Part shown: one piece after another, positions 1 through 10,883 of the stretch | How positions within the stretch are numbered: position 1 is the stretch's first letter | Layout of the letters: every line of letters starts with the position of its first letter | DNA from: Gracilaria gracilis | Lineage: Eukaryota; Rhodophyta; Florideophyceae; Gracilariales; Gracilariaceae | Direction: 5' to 3' | Assembly (NCBI GenBank): GCA_030374805.1 | Contig: JARGSG010000238.1 | Coordinates: 1 to 64,000, forward strand | DNA: 64,000 nt | The notes under the pieces: model-generated | What the model saw: the letters and a program-made list of their open reading frames with translations, nothing else | Database searches by the model: none | What the model was told of the DNA's origin: nothing | Program-made: the position numbers and the translations under genes

Positions 1-198
1 TTGTTGGCACCCCGATTGCCACCCCAACCTCCGTCTGCAAGTCAGAAGAGGCTGCCCGGAGTTACGCTCGGCACGTGTCGGCTCATCGGAGGGTTCTGCC
101 ACTGCTCTGCCCCAATAAAGAGCAAGGCTGAACACCTTGGTTGCGTAGCCGCTGGCGCGGTTTGTGTTCTTTCCTTCCGTTCCCGGCTTTGCCCCACA
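1..198 (+). repeat. 5' LTR of element 1, last ~200 bp only
   Basis: Near-identical to 10678-10877, with a few substitutions and small indels, and ends in the same CCCCACA. It contains the polyadenylation-like AATAAA at about 113-118, also present in the 3' copy. The rest of the LTR lies left of the window. Confidence 0.95.
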
Positions 199-200
199 AA

Positions 201-219
201 TGGTCTCTCGACCTAGAAA
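201..219 (+). other. Primer-binding site of element 1
   Basis: TGGTCTCTCGACCTAGAA lies two bases after the LTR end. It begins TGG, the complement of a tRNA CCA end. Elements 2 and A have almost the same site and B a more diverged form. The implied tRNA end (..CGGGAGACCA, C1:G72 pair, A73) fits eukaryotic tRNA-Tyr. The primer identity is inferred. Confidence 0.75.
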
Positions 220-348
220 CGGCTTTCTGGCCAACATTTTTTGTAGTGGAAACTGGTGCTGAATCCCTCTGCGTGGGGAGAATCGACTTTGCGCCATTGC
301 TGGAAGCGGTAATCGTTCGTTTAAAACTTCCAATTGCTTCGGCGGACA

Positions 349-2366
349 ATGACATCTCGCCGTAACAACGGTCGCTCGAAGGCTGGGTCTGCACCTGGCG
401 CAATTGCCGGACAACCGGAATCATCTGGACTGGCTCAGAGCCTCCCGCCGTTACCAACGGATGTACTGAACGTCCCGGGTCATAACGCTCAAGCACCGGC
501 TTCCGGGGTCCCCGTACCAACAATGGGCCCCACCAGCTCAAGGACCGGCTAATTCCGCGCAAGCGGCTGAAGCCATGTCGTCGAGGTCCGACGAGTATAC
601 CCTCCGTGAATTAGAGGCACAAGTGCGCGTGATGCAGAACTCTCACGTGGCTCTGATTCACGACATTACGAAACTCCGGCAACGGCTGTACGAAGCCGAT
701 GTTCGGGATGTTTCGCAAGACGTCCGTGTCTTACGGTCTGATGTCAACCAGATCATGGAAGACCGAAAGGAATCGGCTGTCCTGCATGAGCAGGCAGCTG
801 ATCGTTTAAACCGCTTAGCGGCCCGTCTGGAAACGGTCGAGCACACCATCATCCACGATGCTGTGGCGCCCGGCGTGCCGGTTTCCGAAGGTTCTCGGAA
901 GTCGCACCGCTCCAAGGACCGCCATGCGGGAAAGAAGAGAAAGGTTAAATTGGAACCTGATTCGTCCTCTTCTTCATCCTCTGAGTCTAATGCCCAAGTC
1001 AGGGATTCGTCAACCGATTCTTCGGAAAGTGAGGACGAGCCCCCACGCTCTCGTGCTACCCGTTCCCGGGCCACCGAGGCCACGCAAGGCGTTGCCCGGA
1101 GCCGTTCTAAAGGACGAAAGCACCTTGGACTCAAGGAACTGAAGCCGACGAATTTATTGTATCGGAAGTTGCTGTCGTACCGATATTATCGGCTGGAAGA
1201 CTCCAGTGGAGAAAGGACCCCTCGCGGGACTGGACGAGTGAAAGACCACATTAAGAGGCTGGAGCTCACACTGAAGCCCAATAAGTTCTCTGGGCAGGAT
1301 CCAATCCTGGTGTTGGACTTTCTCGCCCGATATGTTGGGGAAGCCGATGTACTTCGGATGTCTGAGGCGCAAGCCTACATCGCACTGCCTTACTTTTTAA
1401 AAGGTATGGCCGAGTAGCAGTACAACTCGGTCCGCGGATCGTCTCGTGCCCCCGAGGGAGGAGTGACCTGTTGGCCAGAGGCTGTACAGTACCTCCTGCG
1501 ATCCTACGCTACAGGAAACGCAATTCAAGAGGCCATACTCGCATTGCGCGACACGAAGCAAGGACCGGAAGAGACGGAGACCGTTTATTCTACACGGTTG
1601 AATAAGGCCTTTTCACCGCTGTGGGAACGTCTACTCCGCGGCCGAGCGATGTACCATGTTTGTGGATGGCTTGGTTCCTTCGATTAGGACTTTGGTAGCC
1701 CGTTATCGGGAGAACAAGCGCAAGATCTCCTACTTGGAGCTGGTTCAATTTTCCCAAGCTGAGGGTGATGCGGCACGGGCACGTGCCGGCATTAAGTCTC
1801 GCACACGCCGTCTATTCCATCTGGAAGAGAGGGATTTATCACAGCACCAATCGAGAGGTTCAGCCCATGCTAACTACGACAACGTGCACCTAGTGCAGAG
1901 TGACCAATCTTTGGCAACGTCGGACCTGCCATCTACGATGGGACCGACAACCGAAGATTCGGATGCTGCTCTGTACGCCGGTAATCATGTTCCGGCATTG
2001 CCAGTGCCGCACTCTGGCGGATACAGAAACTCCCGTCCCGGGTGGAGGGATCCCTACCCCCCGAGACAGGAGCGAAGGCCGCCCAATGCGGATTCTCTTC
2101 GCCAGCTCATATGCCATGTTTGTTACAAACCTGGTCATATTGCCCCGAACTGTATGTTACCATTCAGGGAGATGGCAAAATTTGTTCTCCATTATGAGTC
2201 GTTGACGCCCGCCGAGCGGGAACGTGCTCCCGACAAATCGTACCTTCGTGCGAAGGCGGATACTCAGCCTGGAAAACAGGAATCTTCACCGCATCATGGT
2301 GAAGCAGCAGCCGCATCTGCGAGCCCAACGGTTCCGCAAAATAGCGGCGACGCTCAGAAAAACTGA
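349..2366 (+). pseudogene. gag: Gag of element 1, broken
   Basis: Structural polyprotein of a Ty3 element. A basic Ser/Pro-rich N-terminus starts at ATG 349. Then come a coiled-coil-like region (about 575-850), a Ser/Asp/Glu-rich segment, a block shared by all gag copies here (LKELKPTNLL..LLSYRYYRLED, about 1130-1200), a second conserved block (about 1460-1790) and one zinc knuckle CHVCYKPGHIAPNC (CX2CX4HX4C) near 2110-2150. Breaks: a frameshift near 530, an in-frame TAG at 1415-1417 where the other copies have Asp, and a frameshift near 1620-1660. The final codons before TGA 2364-2366 are Gln-Lys-Asn, as in element B. Identity is firm; the exact start is inferred. Confidence 0.85.
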
Positions 2367-2390
2367 GCATGGGAGCCTCCTTTGAAGGAG
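2357..2390 (+). promoter_or_regulatory. Probable -1 ribosomal frameshift signal, gag-pol of element 1
   Basis: The heptamer G AAA AAC (2357-2363) directly precedes the gag stop TGA. Pol lies in the -1 frame. A hairpin CTCCT-TTGA-AGGAG spans 2377-2390, 13 bases after the heptamer. The same layout occurs in elements 2, A and B. Element 2 has the textbook GGGAAAC; GAAAAAC is a weaker slippery sequence. Confidence 0.6.
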
Positions 2391-5300
2391 CGGCGCAAAC
2401 GCAGTCGAGCTCAACTGCGCCGGAGGTTGTAAAGCCTCGCTCCCCGGTCACGATCCTTACGAGGAAGATGGCCACGACAGACGTGGACTCGGAACATCTC
2501 GGTGTTCTCCGTCGCCCGTGGGTACGGTCACGCAATTTCCGCGCTCCGGATAGAGTCCTGGTCATGGCGAAACGAAACTACAAAGTTTTCGCCGACCTCG
2601 GGATATCCGACCATTATATGGTTTGGCAGTTATCCGTTCTCGACACGGGTGCTGGTCCAAACTTTTTGGTTCAATCGCTTATTCCGCCGCAGTTATTGTC
2701 TCAGATTCGGCCGGCCCCGCCGACCGAGATAGCGGATGCAAACAATAGGCCCCTTTCAATCGTGGGAGTAATTGACCTGATTGTCAGCCTTGGCCGTTGC
2801 GTTGTCCGCTTGGACTTCATAGTCTGCAAGCGTTTAGCTGCGCCGGTCATACTCGGATGTGATTTCTGCGACCGTTTTGTCGAAGCAATTCGACCACGGA
2901 GAAGGACCATCGAGCTGTAGGACGGCACAACAGTGCCAATTGTTCGGCGACCTTTACGAAAGGCTTTCAAGAAGCAAGTTCCATTGCCAGTGGCCCAGCA
3001 GCCAGCGGAATCGCACCGTTCATCTACGAAGCTCCGAGTGGCTCGGTCTATTTGCATTCCACCGGAATCCCAGACATTGGTCACGGTCACGTCCCTACAG
3101 CACGGCCTGCAAACCGTTCAGCCATTGCCTCTCCTTTACGAAAGGCAGAACGTGGCCCTCGCGAATGGGATTGTACTTGTTGAGCCAGAAAAGCCCTTCA
3201 GGGTATTGGTTGCTAATTTCAGCTCCTCCCAACAGAGGTTGGTAAAGAACCAAGTCATTGGTTCCATGTTACCACACCCGGTGGCTATTGTACCCACACA
3301 GGTCTCTACCGCCGAGGTTCTCGGAATTCTCGAAGCTGAGGACGGAGAGGGGAAGTGCGCTGACACAACCGTACGGAAGACTTCGTCGGGAGACGCTGCG
3401 CCGAACTCGTCGGGTAAAGAAGTGTTGAACTTGTCGAAAGAAGCAACGCCGACACAGTCGGAAGGAAGGCAAGAATCACCTGGATCTGAGAAGAAGGACC
3501 CCGTACAGGAGCTCGAGTCTCTAGACTTTAACCATGTCCCAGAGTCTCACCGTGAGAAGTTACGGGATATGCTACGTGAGTTCACCCCCATGTGGGACGG
3601 TTCCCTTGGGAAAATTGGGATCACCGAACATCGGATAGATTTGATGCCGAACACTCGGCCAATCTCGCAACACCCCTACAGGGCAGGACCGACAGCTCGG
3701 GAAGAAGAAAAGACTCAAGTCGAGAAGATGCTCCGCGCCGGAGTCATTGAACCGGCCCAGTCGCCATGGGCCTCGCCCGTGGTACTCGCTCCCAAACCCG
3801 ATGGGTCTTGGCGTTTTTGTATCGATTACCGCAAGCTTAACGCGGCTACCGTCAAGGACGTGTATCCCATCCCGAGGATGGACGAATGTATCGATTCGCT
3901 CGGAAGCGCAAAGGTGTTCACTACCCTCGACGCGAACTGGGGATATTGGCAAGTCCCAGTTAGGGCAGAGGACCGTGATAAAACGTCGTTTGTATGTCAT
4001 CAAGGACTATACCGATTCAACCGGATGCCCTTCGGGCTCACGAACGCCCCTGCCACTTTCCAAAGAGCAGTGGACATTTTGCTTGCCCGCTTTAAGTGGA
4101 AGACGTGCCTGGTATACCTTGATGACATCATTGTGTTCTCCAGTAACCTGGACGAGCACTTGACCCACGTTCGGGAGGTGATGCGAGTCCTACGAGAGGC
4201 AGGCATCACACTGAAGTTGAAGAAGTGCGAGTTCTTTACCGATACCGTGAAATACCTCAGCCACATAATCCGTCCGGGACGGCTATCGATTGACGCTGTA
4301 CGTGTGCGGTCCCTCAAGGAGGCCAAACACCCACGGACTCAGACGGAACTCCAACCCTTCCTCGGCCTTTGCAATGTCTACCGCCGTTTTATTCCGCACT
4401 TCGCGGATATAGCAGCTCCATTGAATGAACTCTTGCGAAAGGGACAGCCAGTGAAACTGGAACCATTCGATGACCGTAAGGCAACGGCATTCTCATCGCT
4501 CATTGATGCAGTAACTTCGCCGCCAATTCTTTCCCTGCCGAAACTCGGATTGCCCTATGCCATCGATACGGATGCCAGCAATTTCCAGATCGGCTGTGCC
4601 CTGTTTCAGACCACGGAGAGTGGCGAACGACTTCCAATTGGTTTTTGGTCTCGAAGCCTTAACGTTCATGAAAGGAATTACTCGGTACCCGAGAAAGAAT
4701 GCTTAGCAGTAGTCTGGGCTCTCCAGACGCTGCGACCGTACCTCATGGGAGGACATTTTACCGTTCATACCGACCATTCGGCTCTGCGATGGCTTCTCTC
4801 GATTGCGGAGCCCTTTGGCCGCTTGATGCGGTGGAGGCTAAGATTATCGGAGTTCGACTTCGACGTGCAGTACAAGAAGGGGATCCTGAACACTCAGGCT
4901 GATGCACTTTCCCGTTTACCAACTGCGGCCGAAGCTGAGCCAGTCGATGATCTGGAAATACCCTGCTTCTTTATGGAGGACGACGAAGACGAAGATTTGG
5001 AGGGATGGGACGTCTATGACTCTGTCTTAGCCGTTTCAGATACGGAGCCAGTACCGGGATCATTCGTGCCGATAACACCGGAAGAACTTATCCGGGAACA
5101 GTATACGGACCCGTTCTGCAGTAGGATGCGCGCCCGTCTGAACGGTGGAGCTCAACTGCCTTTTGTCATGAACGACCAAGGATTCTTGGTTCGAACGGTT
5201 ACTGACCGACCACAGATTGTGGTACCTCACTCGCTTCAATCTCGAGTCTTGCATTTGTCGCATTACGCGAAGTTGTCGGCCCACCCTGGTGGAAGGAAGT

Positions 5301-7883
5301 TGTACTACACCCTTAGGAAGGACTTCTATTGGCCAGCTATGGCATTCGATGCGTACGCCACTGCTCGTGGATGCTCTGGTTGTGCAAAGAACCGCGTCAA
5401 ACTGCGGAAATACTCCAAACAGGTGGTACTCTTCCCCGCAAGGGCCCCAGCTGAGTTCGTGGCGATTGACATACTCGGTGAGTTTATTCGGACTCGCCGA
5501 GGTAATCGGTTTCTACTCGTCATAACCGACCGCTTTTCGAAGCTCGTGCGGACAGTTCCGCTGACAAAGATCACCGCCAGTGCGGTCGCGCAAGCGTTCG
5601 TAACCCACTGGGTGTTTGTCTACGGACCGCCGATTGATTTACTATCGGATAATGGGTCGCAATTCACTGCGAAGTTCTTCCAGGACGTGTGTCGAATACT
5701 GGACATTTAGAACTGGTTTACTACGACCTACCATCCGCAAAGTAACGGCCCGGTGGAGCGCTTCAATCGCACCATGCTGAATGCGCTGCGAACCTTTGTC
5801 GCCGACCACCCGTCGGAATGGGATCTCTACACCGATGCGGTGACCTATGCCTACAACACGCAGGTACATCGCAGTACCCAGATCTCTCCGTTCGAACTGG
5901 TCTTATCACGTGTTCCACCATCGGTGGCTGTCGAACCCCAACCTACGCTGGATAAATTCCCTTTACCCCGCCTATACAGGGACGCCTGGAAGCGCTGGCT
6001 GAAACAAATTACTTCCATAGTTGGGCAGCAAATCGCTAAGGCGCAAGCCGCCTACAAGCGGAATTTTGACGCACGTCTGCGAAAGAAGGCCCCACCGATA
6101 AAGGAAGGTGGCTATGTCTTTCTCCGGAAAGAATACTACAATCCGGAAAAAGAAAAACGGCACAAGCTTTCTCCGATCGCGGACGGCCCCTACAGGGTCA
6201 TCTCTGTCACCGATACTACGGTTGTCCTTAACATCAAGGGAGAGCACGAACGCCTCTCGCGTGATCGCGTTACGCCGGCACCATCGCCAGAACCTCCCGT
6301 ACACAAAGATCATCAAGGACCGACAACATCGGATACTAACCCACCCGGCCTGTCAATCCTACCGCACGCAACGCGCGGCTTGGCCGACCTTTCTATGGAA
6401 GCGGAACATACCCCCAAAGTTGTGCAAGACGCGTATGTGCACACACGCGTCACGCCCACTACTGGGATTATCGCTCCGGGCCCCACCGCTCCCGCTGAGG
6501 AGGGGGAGGGAGACGCTCATTTTAGGTACACTGCTGCTCCGCAGTCTACGCCGTCGCAAACGGATAGTACATCCGCGCAAGGCACCGCCGGGGACGGAGT
6601 GAGTGAAGCCTTGCCGTCGCGGACGGGAAGCGAACGGACGTGTGACGGTAAGCGCCCCGCTGACGACCCAATGTCAGGGAATGCAGAGTTACCGCCTTCG
6701 TCTTCGCCGCTGCAATTGGACGGCCTACGTAGAAATGTTACGCCCAGACGGGATGCGCATCCGGAGACACCGGGCCACAACGTGGAAGGTATCGCTGGCG
6801 CAATACCGTCACTGACGGAGGACGCGCAGGCCTGCAACAGCAGCGGCGCTATTCAAAGCCCAAAGTCCGGGAACACGCACGGAGACGCACCGCCACTGCA
6901 GAATGAAGACGAGACGAATGTTGCCCCGTCAGCGGAGAAGACCGACCACTCGGAAAAGACATTGGTTGTGAGAGACCGTGCCGTGACAGCAGACCCAAGC
7001 TTGGGGAAGGGCAATCGACTTATTCGATGACGGCGCCGGAACGGCAGAGCACGCGGCCATACCAGTACAGGTGGACACCACTCTAGGTGGACAGAAGCCA
7101 AGCAAGTTGGACGCGCGCACGGCGCGACACGCGCCACGCACCGTGTGTGAACCGCCTCCCTTGAAGGATGACTATGCACATGACAGTGCACGCCGTGGGC
7201 ACACGCGTGCCACGGAGAGTGACGAGCCGTCAAAAAACGGTAGTTCCGTAATTGAGACGGCTCACCACGGCACCACGACGGTTGGAGCCACACGCACCGC
7301 TGTGGGCGGCGAACCGTCAGCAACGCACGTGACGGAGCACCGCTCGCTAGACCCCCGTACAGAGGATTGCCGTCCGTCGATCGGGACGATCTCGCCGGAA
7401 CACCGGAAGCTTACAGTCCGCCCAGATGGGCCCCTGCAACAGCTCCACAAACAAGTGGCTTCAGACCCCGCCCCAGAGAGTGTAACACTCCGAGAACCTC
7501 CTTGGGGAGCGCAACCGAGACCTGGGATACAGGATGCATTGCCGATGAAACGGAAGTCGAAGGCAATCGCCCGCATAAGCCACGACAGTGGAGGAGCAGT
7601 CCGCCACTCAACGGAAGATTGTTCGACCGCCAGGGATGAAGACTCACTGGTCAAGCCGCCAGAGCGGAGTGTCTACAAACGCGAGTTCGTAGTGGACCGT
7701 ATAGTGAGGCACGGCCAAGACTCTACTGGAGAGCTGGTATACCAAGTCCGTTGGTACGGCTACCCCCCTTCGGAGGACACACAGGAACCTATCGAGCACC
7801 TGCCTCGCTCGAAGGTACTTCAATACCACCGGAGGACCGGCACGCCGCCACCGGACTCCCTCGAAAAAGCCCAAGTGGGTTAG
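2369..7883 (+). pseudogene. pol: Pol of element 1 (PR-RT-RH-IN-chromodomain), broken
   Basis: Domains in order: aspartic protease with DTGA (about 2643-2654); reverse transcriptase with WASPVVLAPKPDGSWRF (about 3766-3816) and the catalytic YLDD at 4115-4126; RNase H (about 4560-4900); integrase zinc finger with HPGG and CSGCAKN (about 5283-5390); integrase core with Asp in IDILGEF (5467), Asp in LLSDNG (about 5647) and Glu in ERFNRTM (about 5757); a ~500-residue Pro/Thr/Ala-rich linker; a chromodomain (about 7677-7830, YQVRWYGYPPSED) ending in AQVG. Breaks: TAG at 2918-2920 (Glu in relatives), TAG at 5708-5710 (Lys in relatives) and a frameshift near 7010. Catalytic residues are otherwise kept. 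Confidence 0.93.
6497..6513 (+). other. Internal polypurine-tract copy in pol of element 1
   Basis: GAGGAGGGGGAGGGAGA lies inside the integrase-chromodomain linker and encodes Glu-Glu-Gly-Glu-Gly-Asp. It matches the tract next to the LTR in element B and tracts at the same pol position in elements 2, A and B. Confidence 0.45.
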
Positions 7884-8171
7884 CGCCCACACTAGCTACG
7901 CCGCTCACGCGGAACATTTGCCGATTCTGCGGACAAGCCACTATACAGTGGAATAGAAGAAGAAGACGAAGAAGAAGCCCAAGAAGAGGAAGTCGGAGAA
8001 CAGGAATTTGCCGCTTCAAACGGAATACCTCCCTTAGATAAGGAACAGGCGCCCCTCGCAAGGTGCTGCCCCCTGAGGAGGGGGAGGGATGAAGAGAATT
8101 TGCTAAAAGCCGGTAGCAACCGGAAACATTTAATGATAGGGCCAAGAGATATTGGTATCTACGGAGTTTGA
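7884..8171 (+). other. Gap between pol and antisense ORF, with a polypurine tract
   Basis: This is the space between convergent pol and aORF. It is purine-rich on the + strand (GAAGAA runs at 7960-7990). GAGGAGGGGGAGGGA at 8075-8089 is followed by TGAAGAG at 8090, which resembles the LTR B junction (GGAGGGGGATA then TGAAGG). It could be an old or alternative plus-strand primer site. No gene is visible. Confidence 0.5.
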
Positions 8172-10068
8172 TCACACGCCGGACGGTCCGGAACCGGACC
8201 CACGACCTTGGGCGAACCACTGAGCCGCGAGGCCCTGCAGCTGCGCCAACTCGGTCACCGTGTCAGACACGGGCACACCCATGCCGCGAAGGAAACTGCG
8301 GATGACGATCGCCTGGGGGTCAGTACTCGAACCGGCCCGGCCCGCAGAAGCGGAGGCCTGCCACGCGCCAACCGAGTTGGGCGTACCATGCACTACCGCA
8401 TCAGCGGATCCGCCGTCCTCTCCGGTTACGTCGATCACGTCGATCTGCTGGTCCGCTCCCTGGTCCATAGGGCTCCCTGCCTCATCAAGGCTCTTGTCCT
8501 CCTCGTCGTCGACGAAGACGAACCCACGAGGATGGCCCTCTGGGATGCTCCGCTCGACCTGACGCCACTCCCGCGCCTCGGCGGCTGTGACTATCTCCCA
8601 TTCCCATGGGTCGAAGTATACAAAGTCGCCAGCGTTGACGTCGCGTCCGGGAGACCGGTCTGTAACCCGACGGATACCCTCGGAGACCTGACTAGCAGGC
8701 ACGGAGTTCCACTCGACACCGTCGATGACCTCCACCAAGGACACCACCTCCCGCGCGTTGCGGACGGATCCGAGCACATCGGTGAGGTCCAAATTCCGAA
8801 TGGATCGGCGAATCATCTCCGGCACAAACCAAAGCCGGTAATGATCATACGCCTCCCAGAGGAGGAAAGCCGCGACACGGACAGTCCATTCGGTGGCATG
8901 TATGCTCCAAAGGCCGCGCGGCGGATTCTTCATGTAGTACGACCGGACGTATGTCAGGCATGGAGGGAGCTCCACCTGGCACCCTCGAGGGACCTCGACC
9001 GCAGGCCAGAATGATGGCAGCGGAACGTATCGCCCTTGACGGGAACGCGCCGCCATTCGCTCAACCTCCGAGCATTGGTACGGCACCAGAACCCCGAAGC
9101 GGGATCGCCACTTCCTCTCGTGACGGAGGCCTTCGAAGAACTCGCGCCGCGACGACTTGCGGAGGTACCGGAACTCGGCCCGAAGAATCGGACGAGCCCA
9201 CAGGATGAGATCCTGGTGGGGCTTGACGACATCCGCATAGCGGTCAATCTCGTCGAAGGCAACAGCCAGTTGATCTCCGTACTCAACCTTGCCGAACGTA
9301 CGGTAGTAAGCCACGTCAAACCCGTAATGGGACGGAACCGGATGCTCGTTCGGCGCCCGGAAATGTCGCGCATATCCAATGCGGGCAATCTCCCGGCGAG
9401 CGAACGCCTGGCTCTCGCTTCTCGTATACCAGAGACAATTTGGATGGACCGTGATACGGGCGAGCCAGTCCCATGAGCGGACGACGCTAACGGGAAGCCC
9501 TCCGGGGGAGGTTACCGTCAATGGCGTAGGAGTTGATCAACGCTTCATTCCGAACGGCTTCGGCATTGAACCACGGAGCTTGTGCAAACAGGCCGCTATG
9601 GCGGTGAGGATCGCGTACGCGGAGACTCCCAAGACTGGGCCATCCTCCCGTATTTGTCGGCAGGCTAGCATGGAACCAATCCCACACGGGAGCTGGATCT
9701 GGAGTCGCTGCTGTCGCAACGGACGCCGCGCCGGAAGCGGAAGCCCCCGACGATTGAGGCAAGGGTACCGACCGGAACCCGCGGTCCGGCAGCGGTCATT
9801 CGCGCAGTCCCACCTGGGAGAGCGCCGGGATTACCGGAGGTGTGTTGTTGTTATTGGTAGGCATCGCTGTGTCGATGAGAGTCGAAGGTGCCAAGTATGG
9901 TACGAGTGCGAAGTTGTTGGAGTCCGAGTGGTCGTTAGGCTCACCGCCGGAGTCCGGATTATATAGGCCCATGATGGGAGGTGAGAAGCCGAACGAGTTG
10001 GAAGTTTCAGCCTGAGAAGGGAGAGATGTAGAGCAATTGCCCTTGGCAGGGACTGAGGAGGATGCCAC
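8172..10068 (-). pseudogene. Antisense ORF protein (aORF), element 1 copy, frameshifted
   Basis: No known family recognised. The copy is read from about 10068 down to 8172 with frameshifts near 9780 and 9510; the last 449 codons (9521-8172) are fully open. Blocks shared with the aORFs of elements A and B: FRSVPLPQSSG near the N-terminus, APWFNAEAVRNEALI, FDVAYYRTFG, LWARPILRAEFRYLRKSSR, GRYVPLPSFWPAVEVPRGC, AAFLLWEAYDHYRLWFVP and GDFVYFDPWEWE. The N-terminal third is Ser/Pro/Asn-rich and the C-terminus is acidic. There is no zinc knuckle, signal peptide or clear membrane segment. It lies convergent to pol, just inside the 3' LTR. The start is uncertain because the only in-frame start at 10068 is GTG. 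Confidence 0.8.
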
Positions 10069-10153
10069 TCATATATCCGTTGTTATTTTCGGCTGAACTT
10101 CCTACTATTATGAAGTCTATTTGCCTATTTGGCCCGGATTAGGGATCCGCCTA

Positions 10154-10877
10154 TGAAGGGTAGGATTGGCGCAACACGTGTGTGCCCGCGCCCGATTACC
10201 GGATGCGCCGTTGCAAGTGTGCCACGGAGGTACACGTGGGTAGTGTTGGCTGGCGTGCCGGGTACTTAGATATTTTAGTGATATTTGTCAGCCGTATATA
10301 ATTGGCGGCACTTGCCGCCACTGTACGGGAAGTAAACCTCAACGAGGCCTTGGCTCTAGCTTGAGTTCCGCTTGCGCACGGTCTTTCACCCCATTCCCGG
10401 GGAATACCGCAGCTTATCCGGACAAGTTATCCACCTCCGTCACCGAGAAGCACCGATCCGTCGTTACGGCCTCTTATTTATCATTCTTCCATACACTCTT
10501 TCTGTTTTCCCGTCTTACGGCTTCGTTACACTTCGCCCTGTGGTACAGGTTTGCCCCTTTTTGTCTCGGGATTATTCCCAGCTCTCGCGAGTCTGCGCTC
10601 CACAGTGCGGCTCATTTTGCTACCTTCTATCTCGTCCTTTTTGCTACGGGATACGCCACACCCAGTGGAATCCATCCTGTTGGCACCCCGATTGCCACCC
10701 CCAACCTCCGTCTGCAATTCAGGAAGAGGCTGCCTGGAGTTACGCTCGGCACTTGTCGGCCTCATCGCAGGGTTCTGCCACTGCTCTGCCCCAATAAAGA
10801 GCAAGGCTGAACACCTTGGTTGCGTAGCCGCTGGCGCGGTTTGTGTTCTTTCCTTCCGTTCCCGGCTTTGCCCCACA
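10154..10877 (+). repeat. 3' LTR of element 1
   Basis: The right end (CCCCACA, 10877) is certain from the match to 1-198. The left end is inferred from TGAAGG at 10154, like the LTR B start; TGGCGC at 10167 is also possible. It holds TATATAA (10295), a hairpin (10304-10319) and AATAAA near 10794. The preceding sequence is a poor polypurine tract, so the left edge could be elsewhere. Confidence 0.7.
10295..10319 (+). promoter_or_regulatory. LTR promoter TATA box plus hairpin, element 1
   Basis: TATATAA at 10295-10301 is followed by the perfect inverted repeat GGCGGCA-CT-TGCCGCC at 10304-10319. The LTRs of element 2, A and B have the same arrangement with different stem sequences. Confidence 0.55.
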
Positions 10878-10883
10878 AGGACG

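Larger units (their letters stand above)
1..10877 (+). mobile_element. Ty3/gypsy element 1 (chromodomain type, with antisense ORF)
   Basis: Order seen: truncated 5' LTR, primer-binding site, gag with CCHC knuckle, pol (protease, RT, RNase H, integrase, long linker, chromodomain), an antisense ORF, 3' LTR. The 3' end at 10877 is set by identity of the last ~200 bases with positions 1-198. It is inserted in a hAT transposon: sequence from 10878 matches, reversed, the intact hAT copy ending at 14444. The 5' flank is outside the window, so the target-site duplication cannot be checked; the 3' flanking five bases are AGGAC. Gag and pol carry stops and frameshifts, so the copy is not autonomous. 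Confidence 0.93.

Noticed and set aside
83..562. Open frames antisense to gag and pol of the Ty3 elements (e.g. 83-562, 6517-6837, 52582-54252 opposite strand)
   Set aside because: Shadows of the real genes, not conserved between elements, unlike the aORF.
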